From Pullulanibacillus pueri (lineage in GTDB: Bacteria; Bacillota; Bacilli; Bacillales; Sporolactobacillaceae): a stretch of DNA of 63,876 nt. Of the stretch, positions 7,508-17,382 are shown in pieces. Location of the stretch: the NCBI RefSeq assembly GCF_014639255.1, contig NZ_BMFV01000027.1:1-63876 (forward strand). Reading direction: 5' to 3'. Numbering within the stretch: position 1 is the first letter of the stretch; each line of letters starts with the position of its first letter. The notes under the pieces are model-generated. The model did not search any database and was not told the origin of the DNA. It was given only the letters and a program-made list of their open reading frames with translations. Both the position numbers and the translations under genes were made by a program.

Positions 7508-10500
7508 TATACACAAGGTATTGGTGATCGGGTCAGGTCCCATTGTCATCGGGCAAGCAGCAGAGTTCGATTATGCGGGGACCCAAGCCTGCCTTGCACT
7601 AAAAGAAGAAAATATTGAAGTTGTGCTGATTAATAATAATCCCGCAACAATCATGACGGATGAACAAATCGCTGACAACATTTATATAGAACCTTTAACG
7701 GTAGAGACCATTGATAAAATCTTAACAAAGGAAAAGCCCGATGGTGTCATTGGCACATTAGGTGGGCAAACAGGACTCAATTTAGCCGTTGAGTTATATG
7801 AAAAAGGGATCTTAGCCAAGCATGGTGTCGAATTGTTAGGGACATCGGTAGAGTCTATAAAAACGAGTGAAGATCGCGAAGCTTTTCGTGAACTCATGAT
7901 CAATATTCAGGAGCCTATTTCTGAGTCGAGGATTGTTCATACGTTTGAAGAGGGGCAACAATTTGTTGAGGAAGCAGGATTTCCTGTCATTATTCGACCA
8001 GCGTATACCTTAGGTGGATCGGGTGGTGGGTTTGCCTATGATGAGGAGGAGCTCGAGACCGTTTTAAAGAGAGGTTTAACTTTAAGTCCAATCCATCAGG
8101 TGCTGATCGAAAAAAGCATTAAAGGTTGGAAAGAGATTGAATATGAAGTGATGCGTGATGCCAACGATACATGTGTGATTGTTTGCAACATGGAAAATCT
8201 TGATCCAGTCGGTGTGCATACGGGGGATTCCATTGTAGTCGCTCCCTCGCAGACATTAACAGATGTTCAATATCAACTTTTAAGAAGTGCATCACTTAAA
8301 ATTATTCGCGCTTTGAATATTGTCGGAGGCTGTAATATCCAATTTGCCCTTAATCCTCATTCTGATGACTACATTATTATAGAGGTGAATCCAAGGGTGA
8401 GCCGGTCCTCGGCATTGGCCTCCAAAGCCACCGGCTATCCGATTGCAAGAACGGCGGCAAAATGTGCGATCGGTTTTAATCTTGATGAAATTATTAATCC
8501 GATAACAGGGACAACATACGCTTCCTTTGAACCCGCTTTAGACTATGCTGTCGTGAAGCTTCCAAGGTTCCCTTTTGATAAATTTACTGAAGCGGAACGT
8601 AAACTGGGGACACAGATGAAGGCCACGGGTGAAGTCATGGCGATTGACCGGACCTTTGAAGGCGCGCTAAATAAAGGCTTACGTTCACTGGAAATGGGAT
8701 TATCAAGTCTTCACTACCCAGCGTTTAAAGAAGCTGAGAAGACGGAATTGCTCGGACATCTGACAGAAGCTACAGACTTGCGACTTTATGCGATGACAGA
8801 GCTATTTGTTAGGGGGATGACGGTTTCGGAAATTCATGAAATCACAGAGATTGATCCTTGGTTCCTTGAAAAAATGAAAAGTATTTTAGAAATGGAGCAG
8901 CAATTATCTTCTTATACAATAGACGATGTTCCAAAAACATTAATGCAATACGCCAAGCAGATGAATATTAGTGACCACCGCATAGCAGAGCTGTATGGCG
9001 TTTCGCAGGAACAAGTCCGAGCGAAGTGGCAAAGCTTTGGCTTGGCTCCAGGTTATAAACTTGTGGATACTTGTGCAGCGGAATTTGAGGCACAGACCCC
9101 TTATTATTACTCCACCTGGACTGGGGAAGATGAAGCAAGTGTAAGTGACAAGAAAAAGATATTGGTCATTGGTTCGGGGCCGATTCGGATTGGGCAGGGC
9201 ATTGAATTTGATTACTGTTCAGTGCAAGCAGCTCTTGCGGTGAAGAAAAAAGGCTATGAAGCCATTGTGATTAATAATAATCCTGAAACAGTGAGTACCG
9301 ATTTTTCGGTAGCTGATCGTCTATACTTCGAGCCTCTCGCTTTAGAAGACATTTTAAATGTCATAGAAAAAGAGCAAGTTGAAGGTGTGCTCCTTCAATT
9401 CGGGGGACAGACAGCTATTAATCTAGCCAATGGACTAGAGGAGGCGGGGATTCCGATTCTAGGCACTTCAACGAAGGCCATTGATCAACTCGAAGATCGC
9501 CAAAGCTTTTATGACTTGTTGAATACTTTAAAGATTCCACATATCGAAGGCACGGCCGTCCATAGCATTGAGGAATTACGGATAGCGGCTAAAGATTTTG
9601 GCTTTCCTATCCTTGTGCGTCCTTCTTACGTCATTGGTGGGCAAGCGATGTTTATCTTTTATGAGGAGAAGGAATTAGAACGTTACATTGAGAATCATGC
9701 TAAAACGTTTGAGCAACAAGGTGCGTTATTGGTTGATCGGTATCTTTCCGGTGTCGAATGTGAAGTAGATGCTATCAGTGATGGGAGCCACGTCCATATT
9801 CCTGGGGTTTTTGAGCATATTGAAAAAGCGGGCGTTCATTCTGGGGATAGCACCGCCATCTTCCCAGCCGTCTCCCTTTCTGAGGAGATTATGGCCACAC
9901 TTACGGACTATACAATGAAATTATGCAAGGCCTTAAACTTCAAGGGCCTCATGAATATACAGTTTGTCATTGATCCTGCAACGGCAGAGGTCAATGTGTT
10001 AGAAGTGAATCCACGTTCCTCAAGAACTGTACCGATTGTCAGTAAAGTGACCGGTGTTCCCATGGTGGAAGCAGCTGTCTCCATTCAGTTAGGTGAATCC
10101 TTAGCGGACCAAGGGTTGAAAAACGGATTAGCGACTCCAAAGGGCTTTTACGCCGTAAAGGCACCGGTGTTTTCTACTGAAAAGCTAAAGGATGTTGATC
10201 CTGCTCTAGGGCCGGAAATGAAGTCGACAGGGGAACGTTTAGGTCTAGGGAAGTCATTACATGATGCCCTTATCAAAGCGATATTACCCGATGAAATCAA
10301 TCCGTTTCAATATACGGAAGAAAAGCCCTATATTTTTTGCTCAGTAACCCAAAGAGAGCAAGCGAAGAGTCTTGAGTTGATTCAAGGGCTCCAAGCTCAA
10401 GGGTTTAAAATTGTGGCAACGCCAAGGACGGCAAGCTATTATCAGGCTCATGCTATTGCGGTTGAGAACGTTGTGAAAGATGAAGAAACCATGAAGGCGT

Positions 10501-10730
10501 TTATGGCAAAGGGGCAAGTGGCCGCGATCATTAATATACCGACACAAGGTAGAAATCATGTGACTTTAGGATTTTACTTACGGGAACTCGCTTTACGGTT
10601 CCAAATGCCTTTGTATACCAGTTTAGATATCGCCACGTCGATCGCTCACTTAGATTTAAAGAAGGGTCAGACGAAAGTTCAAACATTAACAGAGTATTGT
10701 AGCGGACAGCTTATCCATCACGGGGAGTGA
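7491..10730 (+). CDS. carB: Carbamoyl-phosphate synthase large subunit, arginine operon
   Basis: Makes carbamoyl phosphate from bicarbonate, ammonia and two ATP. The 1079 residues show the internal duplication of the family: GSGPIVIGQAAEFDYAGTQA near the N-terminus and GSGPIRIGQGIEFDYCSVQA in the second half, each opening a preATP-grasp/ATP-grasp unit. An MGS-like regulatory domain occupies the last 150 residues or so. I prefer ATG 7491 (MPLRTDIHK, matching the family) over the upstream GTG 7479. It overlaps carA by 17 bases and argF starts just after its stop. Confidence 0.95.
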   Translation: MPLRTDIHKVLVIGSGPIVIGQAAEFDYAGTQACLALKEENIEVVLINNNPATIMTDEQIADNIYIEPLTVETIDKILTKEKPDGVIGTLGGQTGLNLAVELYEKGILAKHGVELLGTSVESIKTSEDREAFRELMINIQEPISESRIVHTFEEGQQFVEEAGFPVIIRPAYTLGGSGGGFAYDEEELETVLKRGLTLSPIHQVLIEKSIKGWKEIEYEVMRDANDTCVIVCNMENLDPVGVHTGDSIVVAPSQTLTDVQYQLLRSASLKIIRALNIVGGCNIQFALNPHSDDYIIIEVNPRVSRSSALASKATGYPIARTAAKCAIGFNLDEIINPITGTTYASFEPALDYAVVKLPRFPFDKFTEAERKLGTQMKATGEVMAIDRTFEGALNKGLRSLEMGLSSLHYPAFKEAEKTELLGHLTEATDLRLYAMTELFVRGMTVSEIHEITEIDPWFLEKMKSILEMEQQLSSYTIDDVPKTLMQYAKQMNISDHRIAELYGVSQEQVRAKWQSFGLAPGYKLVDTCAAEFEAQTPYYYSTWTGEDEASVSDKKKILVIGSGPIRIGQGIEFDYCSVQAALAVKKKGYEAIVINNNPETVSTDFSVADRLYFEPLALEDILNVIEKEQVEGVLLQFGGQTAINLANGLEEAGIPILGTSTKAIDQLEDRQSFYDLLNTLKIPHIEGTAVHSIEELRIAAKDFGFPILVRPSYVIGGQAMFIFYEEKELERYIENHAKTFEQQGALLVDRYLSGVECEVDAISDGSHVHIPGVFEHIEKAGVHSGDSTAIFPAVSLSEEIMATLTDYTMKLCKALNFKGLMNIQFVIDPATAEVNVLEVNPRSSRTVPIVSKVTGVPMVEAAVSIQLGESLADQGLKNGLATPKGFYAVKAPVFSTEKLKDVDPALGPEMKSTGERLGLGKSLHDALIKAILPDEINPFQYTEEKPYIFCSVTQREQAKSLELIQGLQAQGFKIVATPRTASYYQAHAIAVENVVKDEETMKAFMAKGQVAAIINIPTQGRNHVTLGFYLRELALRFQMPLYTSLDIATSIAHLDLKKGQTKVQTLTEYCSGQLIHHGE

Positions 10731-10735
10731 ATGAA

Positions 10736-11698
10736 ATGATGAAGACGGATATTATTGCCCCTTACCCTCTTTCGGTAAAGGCAAAACATTTTTTAAAGCT
10801 ATCAGATTATCAACCCAATGAAATATTGTATTTACTAGACTCAGCATTAGAAATGAAGAGCCTTCAGAAAAAAGGGATACCACATCCTTATCTTAGTGGA
10901 AAAGTCTTAGGGATGATTTTCGAAAAGTCATCAACTCGAACACGAGTATCCTTCACTGTCGGGATGAAGCAGCTTGGCGGTGATGCGATTTTCTTAAGCT
11001 CCAACGACATTCAACTCGGCCGTGGCGAAACGGTAGAAGATACCGCAAAGGTCTTGTCTCGTTACGTGGATGGTTTGATGATTCGGACGTTTGCCCACGA
11101 GACGATTGAATGTTTTGCAGAGAACGCCAATGTTCCAGTGATCAATGGTCTAACTGATTTGCATCACCCCACGCAAGTGATGGCTGACCTCTTAACGATT
11201 TATGAACATAAGGGCAAACTCCAGGGACTTAAAATGTGCTATATCGGTGACGGTAACAACAACATGTGTCATTCGCTTCTCGAAGGTGCAGTGGCTGTGG
11301 GTATGGATATAGTTGTCGCCAGCCCAGAGGCCTATGCCCCTAACGATCACATCTTTCAAGAGGTCAAGGCAAAAGCACAGGTCACCCAAAGTGATGTTTC
11401 CTTTACAACTTCAGCTGAAGAAGCTGTAACTGATGCAGACATTATTGTCACAGACGTCTGGACGAGTATGGGGCAAGAAGCGGAAAAAGAAGAGCGTCTA
11501 AAAATCTTTGCTCCTTATCAAGTCAATACAGCGCTTTGTAGCCACGCTAAAGAGGATTACCTCTTCTTGCATTGCCTCCCCGCCCACCGTGGTGAGGAAG
11601 TGACGACCGAGATTATCGACGGTCCACATTCCGTCGTCTTTGACGAAGCCGAAAATCGTTTGCACGCCCAAAAAGCAATACTGAAAGCTTTAGTGTGA
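10736..11698 (+). CDS. argF: Ornithine carbamoyltransferase
   Basis: Condenses ornithine with carbamoyl phosphate to citrulline. 320 residues from ATG 10736, eight bases after GGGGAG (10722-10727). Signature motifs are present: SSTRTR for carbamoyl phosphate, HHPTQ, and [11 protein letters not shown], where the cysteine and arginine bind ornithine. It is the last gene of the first arg transcription unit. A GGGACA hairpin repeat pair fills the gap to argG. Confidence 0.96.
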   Translation: MMKTDIIAPYPLSVKAKHFLKLSDYQPNEILYLLDSALEMKSLQKKGIPHPYLSGKVLGMIFEKSSTRTRVSFTVGMKQLGGDAIFLSSNDIQLGRGETVEDTAKVLSRYVDGLMIRTFAHETIECFAENANVPVINGLTDLHHPTQVMADLLTIYEHKGKLQGLKMCYIGDGNNNMCHSLLEGAVAVGMDIVVASPEAYAPNDHIFQEVKAKAQVTQSDVSFTTSAEEAVTDADIIVTDVWTSMGQEAEKEERLKIFAPYQVNTALCSHAKEDYLFLHCLPAHRGEEVTTEIIDGPHSVVFDEAENRLHAQKAILKALV

Positions 11699-11760
11699 CA
11701 CGGGGACAGGTTTACTGTCCCACCCGCCAACGGGACACGGGGACAGGAACCCTGTCCCAG
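11696..11760. repeat. Two tandem GGGACA/TGTCCC hairpin (REP-like) repeats
   Basis: Two adjacent imperfect palindromes each start with ACACGGGGACAGG. The first closes with CTGTCCC after a short loop (11703-11721); the second with CCTGTCCC (11740-11758). The first begins inside the argF stop region. A third relative is at 42453-42480. They look like dispersed REP-type hairpins of the kind linked to IS200-like REP-associated transposases. They could also attenuate argF-to-argG read-through, but there is no T-run. Confidence 0.7.
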
Positions 11761-11780
11761 AAAAAAAAGGAGAGATTAAA

Positions 11781-13037
11781 ATGGTGAAGGAAAAAGTAGT
11801 ATTAGCTTATTCTGGAGGGTTAGATACCTCTGTTTCTATAAAATGGTTACAAGAAAAATATAATTATGATGTGATTGCACTGGGTCTTAATGTTGGAGAA
11901 GGTAAGGATCTCGAGGCCATCAAGCAAAAGGCATTAGACGTTGGTGCGATTAAAGCAATCACGATTGATGCCAAAGAGATGTTGGCTGAAGACTATATTC
12001 TACCGGCGTTAAAAGCAAATGCATTATATGAGGGCAAATATCCGATTTCCTCAGCACTTTCGCGGCCGCTCATCGCCAAGCTTTTAGTGGATGTTGCTGA
12101 ACAAGAAGGGGCTGTCGCTGTTGCTCATGGTTGTACCGGAAAGGGAAATGATCAAGTGCGGTTTGAGGTTTCTATCCAAGCTTTAAATCCTAATTTAAAA
12201 GTAGTAGCGCCGGTTCGGGAATGGGGAATGACGCGGGATGAAGAAATTGCCTATGCAGAGAAAAAGGGCATTCCGATTCCTGTTGATCTTGATAACCCCT
12301 TCTCTATTGACGCCAATATTTGGGGGCGGGCTTGTGAGGCGGGTGTGCTTGAGAACCCATGGAACGAAGCACCAGAAGAGGCCTACGATTGGACCAATCC
12401 AATTCACCTAACACCAGATGAAGCAGAGTATGTTGAGATTAGTTTTGAACAAGGGGTTCCTGTCGCTTTGAATGGTGAAAACCTTTCATTGGTTGAGCTC
12501 ATTGAAACCTTAAATGAAAAAGGTGGGCTTCATGGTGTCGGCCGGATTGATCATATCGAAAACCGACTCGTGGGTATTAAATCACGTGAGATATATGAAA
12601 ATCCTGCAGCTCTAATCTTGATCAATGCACATAAAGAACTCGAATTTTTAACTTTGACTCGGGAAGTGCTTCAATTTAAATCGACAGTCGACACACAATT
12701 TGGAAAGCTCATCTATGACGGTCTTTGGTATTCACCATTAAAAGCAGCCTTTGATGCCTTCGTCAATGAAACACAAAAGGCGGTGACAGGAGTTGTTCGT
12801 GTTAAGCTTCACAAAGGCTCTCATGTCGTTGTTGCTCGGAAGTCTGATTTGAGCTTATATAATGAAGAACTTGCCACATATACCAAAGGGGATGCGTTTG
12901 ATCACAATGCAGCCGTTGGATTTATTAAGCTTTGGGGCTTATCAACAAAAGTTTATTCTGAAATTCACAACAAAGAAAAGCAGGGGGATAACCATGAGCA
13001 AACTGTGGGGCGGCCGGTTCACGAAGGAAACAAATAA
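11781..13037 (+). CDS. argG: Argininosuccinate synthase
   Basis: Joins citrulline and aspartate using ATP. The 418 residues open with [15 protein letters not shown], the PP-loop of N-type ATP pyrophosphatases, and carry the citrulline-binding [12 protein letters not shown] segment. The start is ATG 11781 after AAGGAGAG. The C-terminus runs on through the argH start, giving a 44-bp out-of-frame overlap, so the last 14 residues (from about NHEQTVG) are encoded within the argH beginning and are probably not conserved. No separate T-box or promoter of clear quality lies in the 82-base gap after argF, so it may be co-transcribed. Confidence 0.96.
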   Translation: MVKEKVVLAYSGGLDTSVSIKWLQEKYNYDVIALGLNVGEGKDLEAIKQKALDVGAIKAITIDAKEMLAEDYILPALKANALYEGKYPISSALSRPLIAKLLVDVAEQEGAVAVAHGCTGKGNDQVRFEVSIQALNPNLKVVAPVREWGMTRDEEIAYAEKKGIPIPVDLDNPFSIDANIWGRACEAGVLENPWNEAPEEAYDWTNPIHLTPDEAEYVEISFEQGVPVALNGENLSLVELIETLNEKGGLHGVGRIDHIENRLVGIKSREIYENPAALILINAHKELEFLTLTREVLQFKSTVDTQFGKLIYDGLWYSPLKAAFDAFVNETQKAVTGVVRVKLHKGSHVVVARKSDLSLYNEELATYTKGDAFDHNAAVGFIKLWGLSTKVYSEIHNKEKQGDNHEQTVGRPVHEGNK

Positions 13038-14370
13038 ATTAGTTGAATTGTATACAGCATCCATTGAATTCGATCAACTCCTCGCAAAGGAAGATATCGA
13101 AGGCAGCCGCGCTCATGTGCAAATGCTTGGGGAATGTGGCATTATCACCACGGCCGAAGCGGACCAAATTCAGGCAGGTCTAAAAACAATTTTACAAAAA
13201 ATAGAAAACGGTAAAGTCAAGTTTCTTGTAGAGCATGAAGATATTCACATGAATATTGAAAAGCTCTTAACAGACGAAATCGGTCCGGTAGCAGGAAAGC
13301 TGCATACCGGGCGTAGCCGTAATGATCAAGTAGCTACCGACATGCATTTGTATCTTCGGGCGCAAACGAAAAAGTTAATTCAGCTCGTTGACCACGTCCA
13401 AGCAGCGCTGGTTACCCAGGCAAAGACAAATGTCGATACCATTCTACCTGGATACACCCATTTACAACGGGCCCAGCCTGTTTCCTTTGCTCACCATCTT
13501 CTCGCTTATTTTTGGATGTTTGAACGTGATAAAGAAAGATTGCAGGATAGTGTGAAGCGGGTGAACTGGTTACCGCTAGGTGCAGGGGCTTTAGCGGGGA
13601 CGACCTTTCCAATAAACCGGGAGCGCGTCGCTGAGCTCTTAGACTTTGAAATGATCTATCCAAACAGTATGGACGCGGTCAGTGATCGAGATTTTATCTT
13701 AGAATTTTTATCGATTGCTTCCATTCTTATGACCCATATTTCTCGGTTATCTGAGGAATTGGTGATTTGGAGCAGCCAAGAGTTTCAATTTATTGAGCTT
13801 GATGATTCTTTCTGCACAGGCTCGAGTATTATGCCACAGAAGAAAAACCCGGATGTGCCTGAATTATTGCGTGGGAAAACAGGGCGGGTATATGGTGACT
13901 TGATCGGGTTACTGACGGTCCTAAAAGGCCTACCGCTCGCGTATAACAAAGACATGCAAGAGGATAAAGAAGGGATGTTCGACACCGTTGCCACATTAGA
14001 CGGAGCCTTGAATCTGCTTGCACCTATGCTTGAAACGATGACGGTCCGGACGAATAATATGCGCCAAGCGGTGACACAAGACTATTCAAATGCCACTGAC
14101 ATTGCTGATTACTTAGCCAATAAAGGCTTACCTTTCCGTCAGGCCCATGAAATCATTGGGAAAATCGTATATTACGCGATTCAAAAAGGACAATACTTAC
14201 TTGACCTTAGCCTTGAAGAATTTAAGCAATTTAACGCGCTATTTGAAGACGACGTATTTGAAGTCCTTAAACCAGAAAATGTTATGGGTGCCCGGAAAAG
14301 CTACGGCGGGACTTCTCCAGAACAAATTAAACAGCAATTACAGCTTGCCGAAAGTAAGCTTTTAAATTAA
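12994..14370 (+). CDS. argH: Argininosuccinate lyase
   Basis: Final step: cleaves argininosuccinate to arginine and fumarate. 458 residues from ATG 12994 ([11 protein letters not shown], family-typical) after AGGGGGAT; the open frame continues upstream inside argG but without an initiation site. The aspartase/fumarase signature [12 protein letters not shown] is present, as are the TGRSRNDQ and HTHLQ-like ([10 protein letters not shown]) active-site regions. It is coupled to argG by a 44-bp overlap. Confidence 0.97.
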   Translation: MSKLWGGRFTKETNKLVELYTASIEFDQLLAKEDIEGSRAHVQMLGECGIITTAEADQIQAGLKTILQKIENGKVKFLVEHEDIHMNIEKLLTDEIGPVAGKLHTGRSRNDQVATDMHLYLRAQTKKLIQLVDHVQAALVTQAKTNVDTILPGYTHLQRAQPVSFAHHLLAYFWMFERDKERLQDSVKRVNWLPLGAGALAGTTFPINRERVAELLDFEMIYPNSMDAVSDRDFILEFLSIASILMTHISRLSEELVIWSSQEFQFIELDDSFCTGSSIMPQKKNPDVPELLRGKTGRVYGDLIGLLTVLKGLPLAYNKDMQEDKEGMFDTVATLDGALNLLAPMLETMTVRTNNMRQAVTQDYSNATDIADYLANKGLPFRQAHEIIGKIVYYAIQKGQYLLDLSLEEFKQFNALFEDDVFEVLKPENVMGARKSYGGTSPEQIKQQLQLAESKLLN

Positions 14371-14393
14371 AAAACATGCTTATCGCACGCGGA

Positions 14394-14455
14394 GGAAGGA
14401 TAACGAGCATAGTAAGTTGAACTTCTCTTACTATCAAAGTGACCTTCCTTTTTTT
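14394..14455 (+). terminator. Composite hairpin terminator after argH
   Basis: An outer GGAAGG (14394-14399) pairs with CCTTCC (14443-14448), enclosing ATAGTAAG (14409-14416) and CTTACTAT (14427-14434). Seven T follow. This is likely the end of the arg transcript. The rest of the gap to 14832 holds no gene I can support; a short frame near 14417 overlaps this hairpin. Confidence 0.65.
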
Positions 14456-14832
14456 AATGGACAGCCTTGTCTTCAACAAGAAGATGTGGATCCCTGGATG
14501 CGTGCTTTTTCCTTCGGAGTCTCGAGTCTTCTGCTTCAATCTGCTAGATTACAGACGATGCGATGCCATGGTATAGATTTTATACTCTCGTTTCTTGGGT
14601 GCAGTAAATCGGTGTAGGGTTCTTCTGACTTTATCCTTTAAGGACCGAAAAAGCTTTACGATGATATTCTTATTATCTCTCCCGAATATGTCTAAGGAGT
14701 TCTTTTTAAATCACTTTTTATAAGGTAATAATGGCTAGGAGGGTAAAAGGCTAAGATAACACGAGTCTTGGCAGCAATTTTTACCTTCTGTTCATTAGAT
14801 TTGATAAAAACGAGCTTCTTAGGAGGGCGATT

Positions 14833-15384
14833 ATGAAAAAGTATGTCATAGGAATAGTCGGGCTGGTAGTGGCTCTGTCGCTAGTGGCGTGTAGTAATAA
14901 TGAGTCATCAAAAGAGCATAAAAGTATGGCTGTGAGTTCCCATATGGAGCATTTAGGTTCAGCTGAAATTCCTAAAGGTTTAAAAGTGGCTGAGCATCCA
15001 ACCTATAAAGTAGGTCGTCCTGTCATTCTGAAGGCCGATCATATGGCAGGCATGAAAGGAGCAAAGGCGACGATCAAAGGGGCTTATCATACAACGGCTT
15101 ATGTTGTGAACTATACACCAACCACAGGTGGTCACCCGGTGAAAAATCATAAATGGGTGATTCAGGAAGAAATTAAAGGCGCAGGACATCAAACCTTAAA
15201 ACCGGGAACAAAAGTGATCCTAGAGGCCAATCATATGAAAGGCATGAAGGGAGCATCTGCCAAAATTGTTTCCTCTGAAAAGACGACTGTTTACATGGTC
15301 GATTACCAACCGACTACAGATGGAAAACCGGTGAAAAATCACAAGTGGGTGACTGAAGAGGAAATTACGCCTCAGGTCAAATGA
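14833..15384 (+). CDS. YdhK-family lipoprotein with two DUF1541 repeats
   Basis: A secreted lipoprotein: the signal peptide of about 19 residues ends in the lipobox LVAC, with Cys20 as the lipidated residue. Two copies of the DUF1541/YdhK domain follow. Each contains a DHMAGMKGA or NHMKGMKGA block and ends with PVKNHKWV..EEI (roughly residues 58-118 and 122-180). Function is not established; relatives are envelope proteins, often near metal-related genes. ATG start after AGGAGGGCG. Monocistronic. Confidence 0.85.
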   Translation: MKKYVIGIVGLVVALSLVACSNNESSKEHKSMAVSSHMEHLGSAEIPKGLKVAEHPTYKVGRPVILKADHMAGMKGAKATIKGAYHTTAYVVNYTPTTGGHPVKNHKWVIQEEIKGAGHQTLKPGTKVILEANHMKGMKGASAKIVSSEKTTVYMVDYQPTTDGKPVKNHKWVTEEEITPQVK

Positions 15385-15491
15385 ACGATGACATAGAGTG
15401 ATAGTGATAGTACACAAAACAGATCATGAACATAAATATCGAACGAAAAAGACAACAGTATAATAGCAAATGAGAAGTGTAGTCAAAATAT

Positions 15492-15575
15492 AGAGACTCC
15501 TTCAGGAAGTGGAAGACTAGCAAGACTCCACAGGACTTAAGCCCGAGGAAAGCGAAGTATTGTGAGGGAGTCCTT
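15492..15575. repeat. Degenerate Bacillaceae-type intergenic repeat
   Basis: GACTCC...GACTCCACAGGACTTAAG..CGAGGAAAGCGAAG...GGAGTC resembles the widespread Bacillaceae repeat built on GACTCC-TGCGGGA / CCGAGG / GAAAGCGAAG. The ends (GACTCCTTCA and TGAGGGAGTC) are loosely complementary. No coding content. Resemblance is from memory of the repeat family. Confidence 0.5.
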
Positions 15576-15602
15576 CATCTGCAAGTCATAAATTATTTAA
15601 AT

Positions 15603-15646
15603 CCGAGCCTTCATTTCAGAATAATGGCGAGTGGGGCTCGGGTTTT
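15603..15646 (+). terminator. Hairpin with T-run between ydhK-like gene and DUF3298 gene
   Basis: CCGAGCC and GGCTCGG enclose a loop of about 25 bases, followed by GTTTTT. It lies 220 bases after the YdhK-like gene and ahead of the next ribosome-binding site. Confidence 0.55.
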
Positions 15647-15751
15647 TCTGTGTTTAAAGACTTCTGTCTCAGGCCCTTTCTACTTTTACATAAAAATAAG
15701 TGGGCAGCACACCTTAACTTGAATATGTATAGGGAAAAAGGAGTGAAGAAA

Positions 15752-16369
15752 ATGGATGAGCTCGCGTTACCGCTTATGATTCAACCGATGACATGGCAAG
15801 TCCAAGGGGGAACGATCCATTACCCGAGAATAATCGCAGGGAGCCCAAGTGCGGCGATGGAAAAAATGAATCAAACGATTGTTGCAGCGGTGAATGAACT
15901 AAGGCAACAGCAAATGCCACCTGAAAGTGGTATCGCCGTACAGCAGGGTCCCTTTGAGATTAAAACCAATGAACGTGGAGTTTTAAGCGTATTGCTGACC
16001 AATTCGGTCTATGTAGAGCATGCGGCCCATGGGATGACCTATAAGAAATCCTTAACCTTCAATATTTACAATGGTGAGATTTATCAATTGGGGGCTTTAT
16101 TTAAGCCGAATACTGATTATGTTAGTGTTTTATCACAGAATGTTGCACGACAGATTAAAGAAAGAGACATCCCCCTTTTAGGAGAGTTTAAGGGGGTAGC
16201 GCCCGATCAGGACTTTTATATCGCAGATAAATCACTGGTTCTCTATTTTCAGCTTTACGCGATAACCCCTTATTATGTTGGTTTTCCGATGTTTCCTATT
16301 TCAGCCTTTGAGTTGCAGGATCTCTTGACTAATGATGGTCCATTAGGAAGAATGGCCACCAATAGCTAG
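15752..16369 (+). CDS. DUF3298/DUF4163-type protein (RsiV extracellular-domain-like)
   Basis: 205-residue protein from ATG 15752, after AAGGAG. The open frame extends 34 codons upstream across the preceding terminator, without a start signal. An N-terminal DUF4163-like part (residues 10-90) is followed by a DUF3298-like C-terminal part with FNIYNGEIYQLGALF and a YYVGFPMFPIS-type segment before the end. This fold forms the lysozyme-sensing region of anti-sigma RsiV, but here there is no membrane segment or signal peptide, so it is probably cytosolic or spore-associated. Its role is unknown. Monocistronic. Confidence 0.65.
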   Translation: MDELALPLMIQPMTWQVQGGTIHYPRIIAGSPSAAMEKMNQTIVAAVNELRQQQMPPESGIAVQQGPFEIKTNERGVLSVLLTNSVYVEHAAHGMTYKKSLTFNIYNGEIYQLGALFKPNTDYVSVLSQNVARQIKERDIPLLGEFKGVAPDQDFYIADKSLVLYFQLYAITPYYVGFPMFPISAFELQDLLTNDGPLGRMATNS

Positions 16370-16430
16370 GTGATTCCCGATTTACGTGTAAGGACAGATT
16401 ATACCATTCACATGTTATTCACATTTGTTG

Positions 16431-17189
16431 TTACATGCTAAAAGCTTGGGTATTCATGTGGAGCATGAGTGGTGTGAGGAGCTTGAAGCTTTCAACAAAC
16501 TGACTCCCTCTTTTGGCGTGAACGGCGAGTGTTTTAGCTTGAGTAGTTAGGTAGTCTTCAAGAAATTGCAGTGATTCCCCTGAAAATTGACTTTGGTGAC
16601 AACGAATGGCCTCGATTTTATGTGTCCAATACTTATCCACACTGATCTGTGTATTAGGTTGGGCTGTCGCATAATACCCAATCGCCTCAACGCGATGGAG
16701 AGCAAGTCCACTACTTAAATGTTCAGGGAAAAAGTGTGGATTACCACTGAATAAGCCAGCATAGGAAACGACTTTTCCAGTGACAACATGGTCGATATGG
16801 GCTTCATAAGGGAGCCATGGGTCAACGGTAATGATGGCATCAGGGCGGATTAATCGGATACTCCAAATCAAATCGCTACGTAAAGATTCGGTATCTTCGA
16901 GATGACCATCGGGATAGTCAAGCCAATGAAAGGAATGAACCCCTAAGCGTTGACCGGCAGCGAGTTGTTCTTCACGCCTTGTGAATATTAACTTTTCTGA
17001 AGAGAGATCAGGATCATCACTTCCGGAACGACCATCGGTTACGGTGAGGTAGTGGATTTCACAACCGGAAGCCGCCAGTTTTGCGATGGTTGCTCCGGCG
17101 CCGATATCATTATCATCTGGGTGCGGTTGAATAAAGAGTATTCTTTTATATTGCAAAAGGTCAGGCAATTGCACTTGAAAGGATGTCAT
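16431..17189 (-). CDS. PIG-L family deacetylase
   Basis: Zn-dependent LmbE/PIG-L amidase fold, 252 residues. I chose the ATG eight bases after GGAGG (start at 17189); the frame extends 19 codons further without support. The metal site is visible as PHPDDNDIGAGA (His23, Asp25/Asp26) with the distal HIDH motif near the middle. Family members deacetylate N-acetylglucosamine conjugates, including GlcNAc-malate in bacillithiol synthesis (BshB type), or chitooligosaccharides. The sequence does not settle which substrate, and no bshA or bshC neighbour is present. Monocistronic. Confidence 0.8.
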   Translation of the reverse strand: MTSFQVQLPDLLQYKRILFIQPHPDDNDIGAGATIAKLAASGCEIHYLTVTDGRSGSDDPDLSSEKLIFTRREEQLAAGQRLGVHSFHWLDYPDGHLEDTESLRSDLIWSIRLIRPDAIITVDPWLPYEAHIDHVVTGKVVSYAGLFSGNPHFFPEHLSSGLALHRVEAIGYYATAQPNTQISVDKYWTHKIEAIRCHQSQFSGESLQFLEDYLTTQAKTLAVHAKRGSQFVESFKLLTPLMLHMNTQAFSM

Positions 17190-17382
17190 AGGAAAAGCCT
17201 CCATTTTTAAACACTTTACACCAATATATTGCGAAAAGGATGTCACTATTCAAAAACATTTTTTGGAGAGGAATTAAGAAAACGAAGGGAGAATCAAGGG
17301 GGTGCCTTCTTCCTCGGGGATGGATAATGGCATAAAGGCGGTGGTTATGCTAAAGTAAGCGTGGATGTCGGGAGGGAAACAC

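Noticed and set aside
11699..11780. Separate T-box or ArgR box for argGH
   Set aside because: The gap is only 82 bases and is filled by two GGGACA hairpins; no T-box consensus or ARG-box dyad was seen.
12862..12993. N-terminal extension of argH
   Set aside because: It lies entirely within argG and lacks a start site; MSKLWGGRF after AGGGGG is the conserved N-terminus.
14417..14617. 66-codon ORF after argH
   Set aside because: Starts inside the terminator hairpin, has no ribosome-binding site and no recognisable product.
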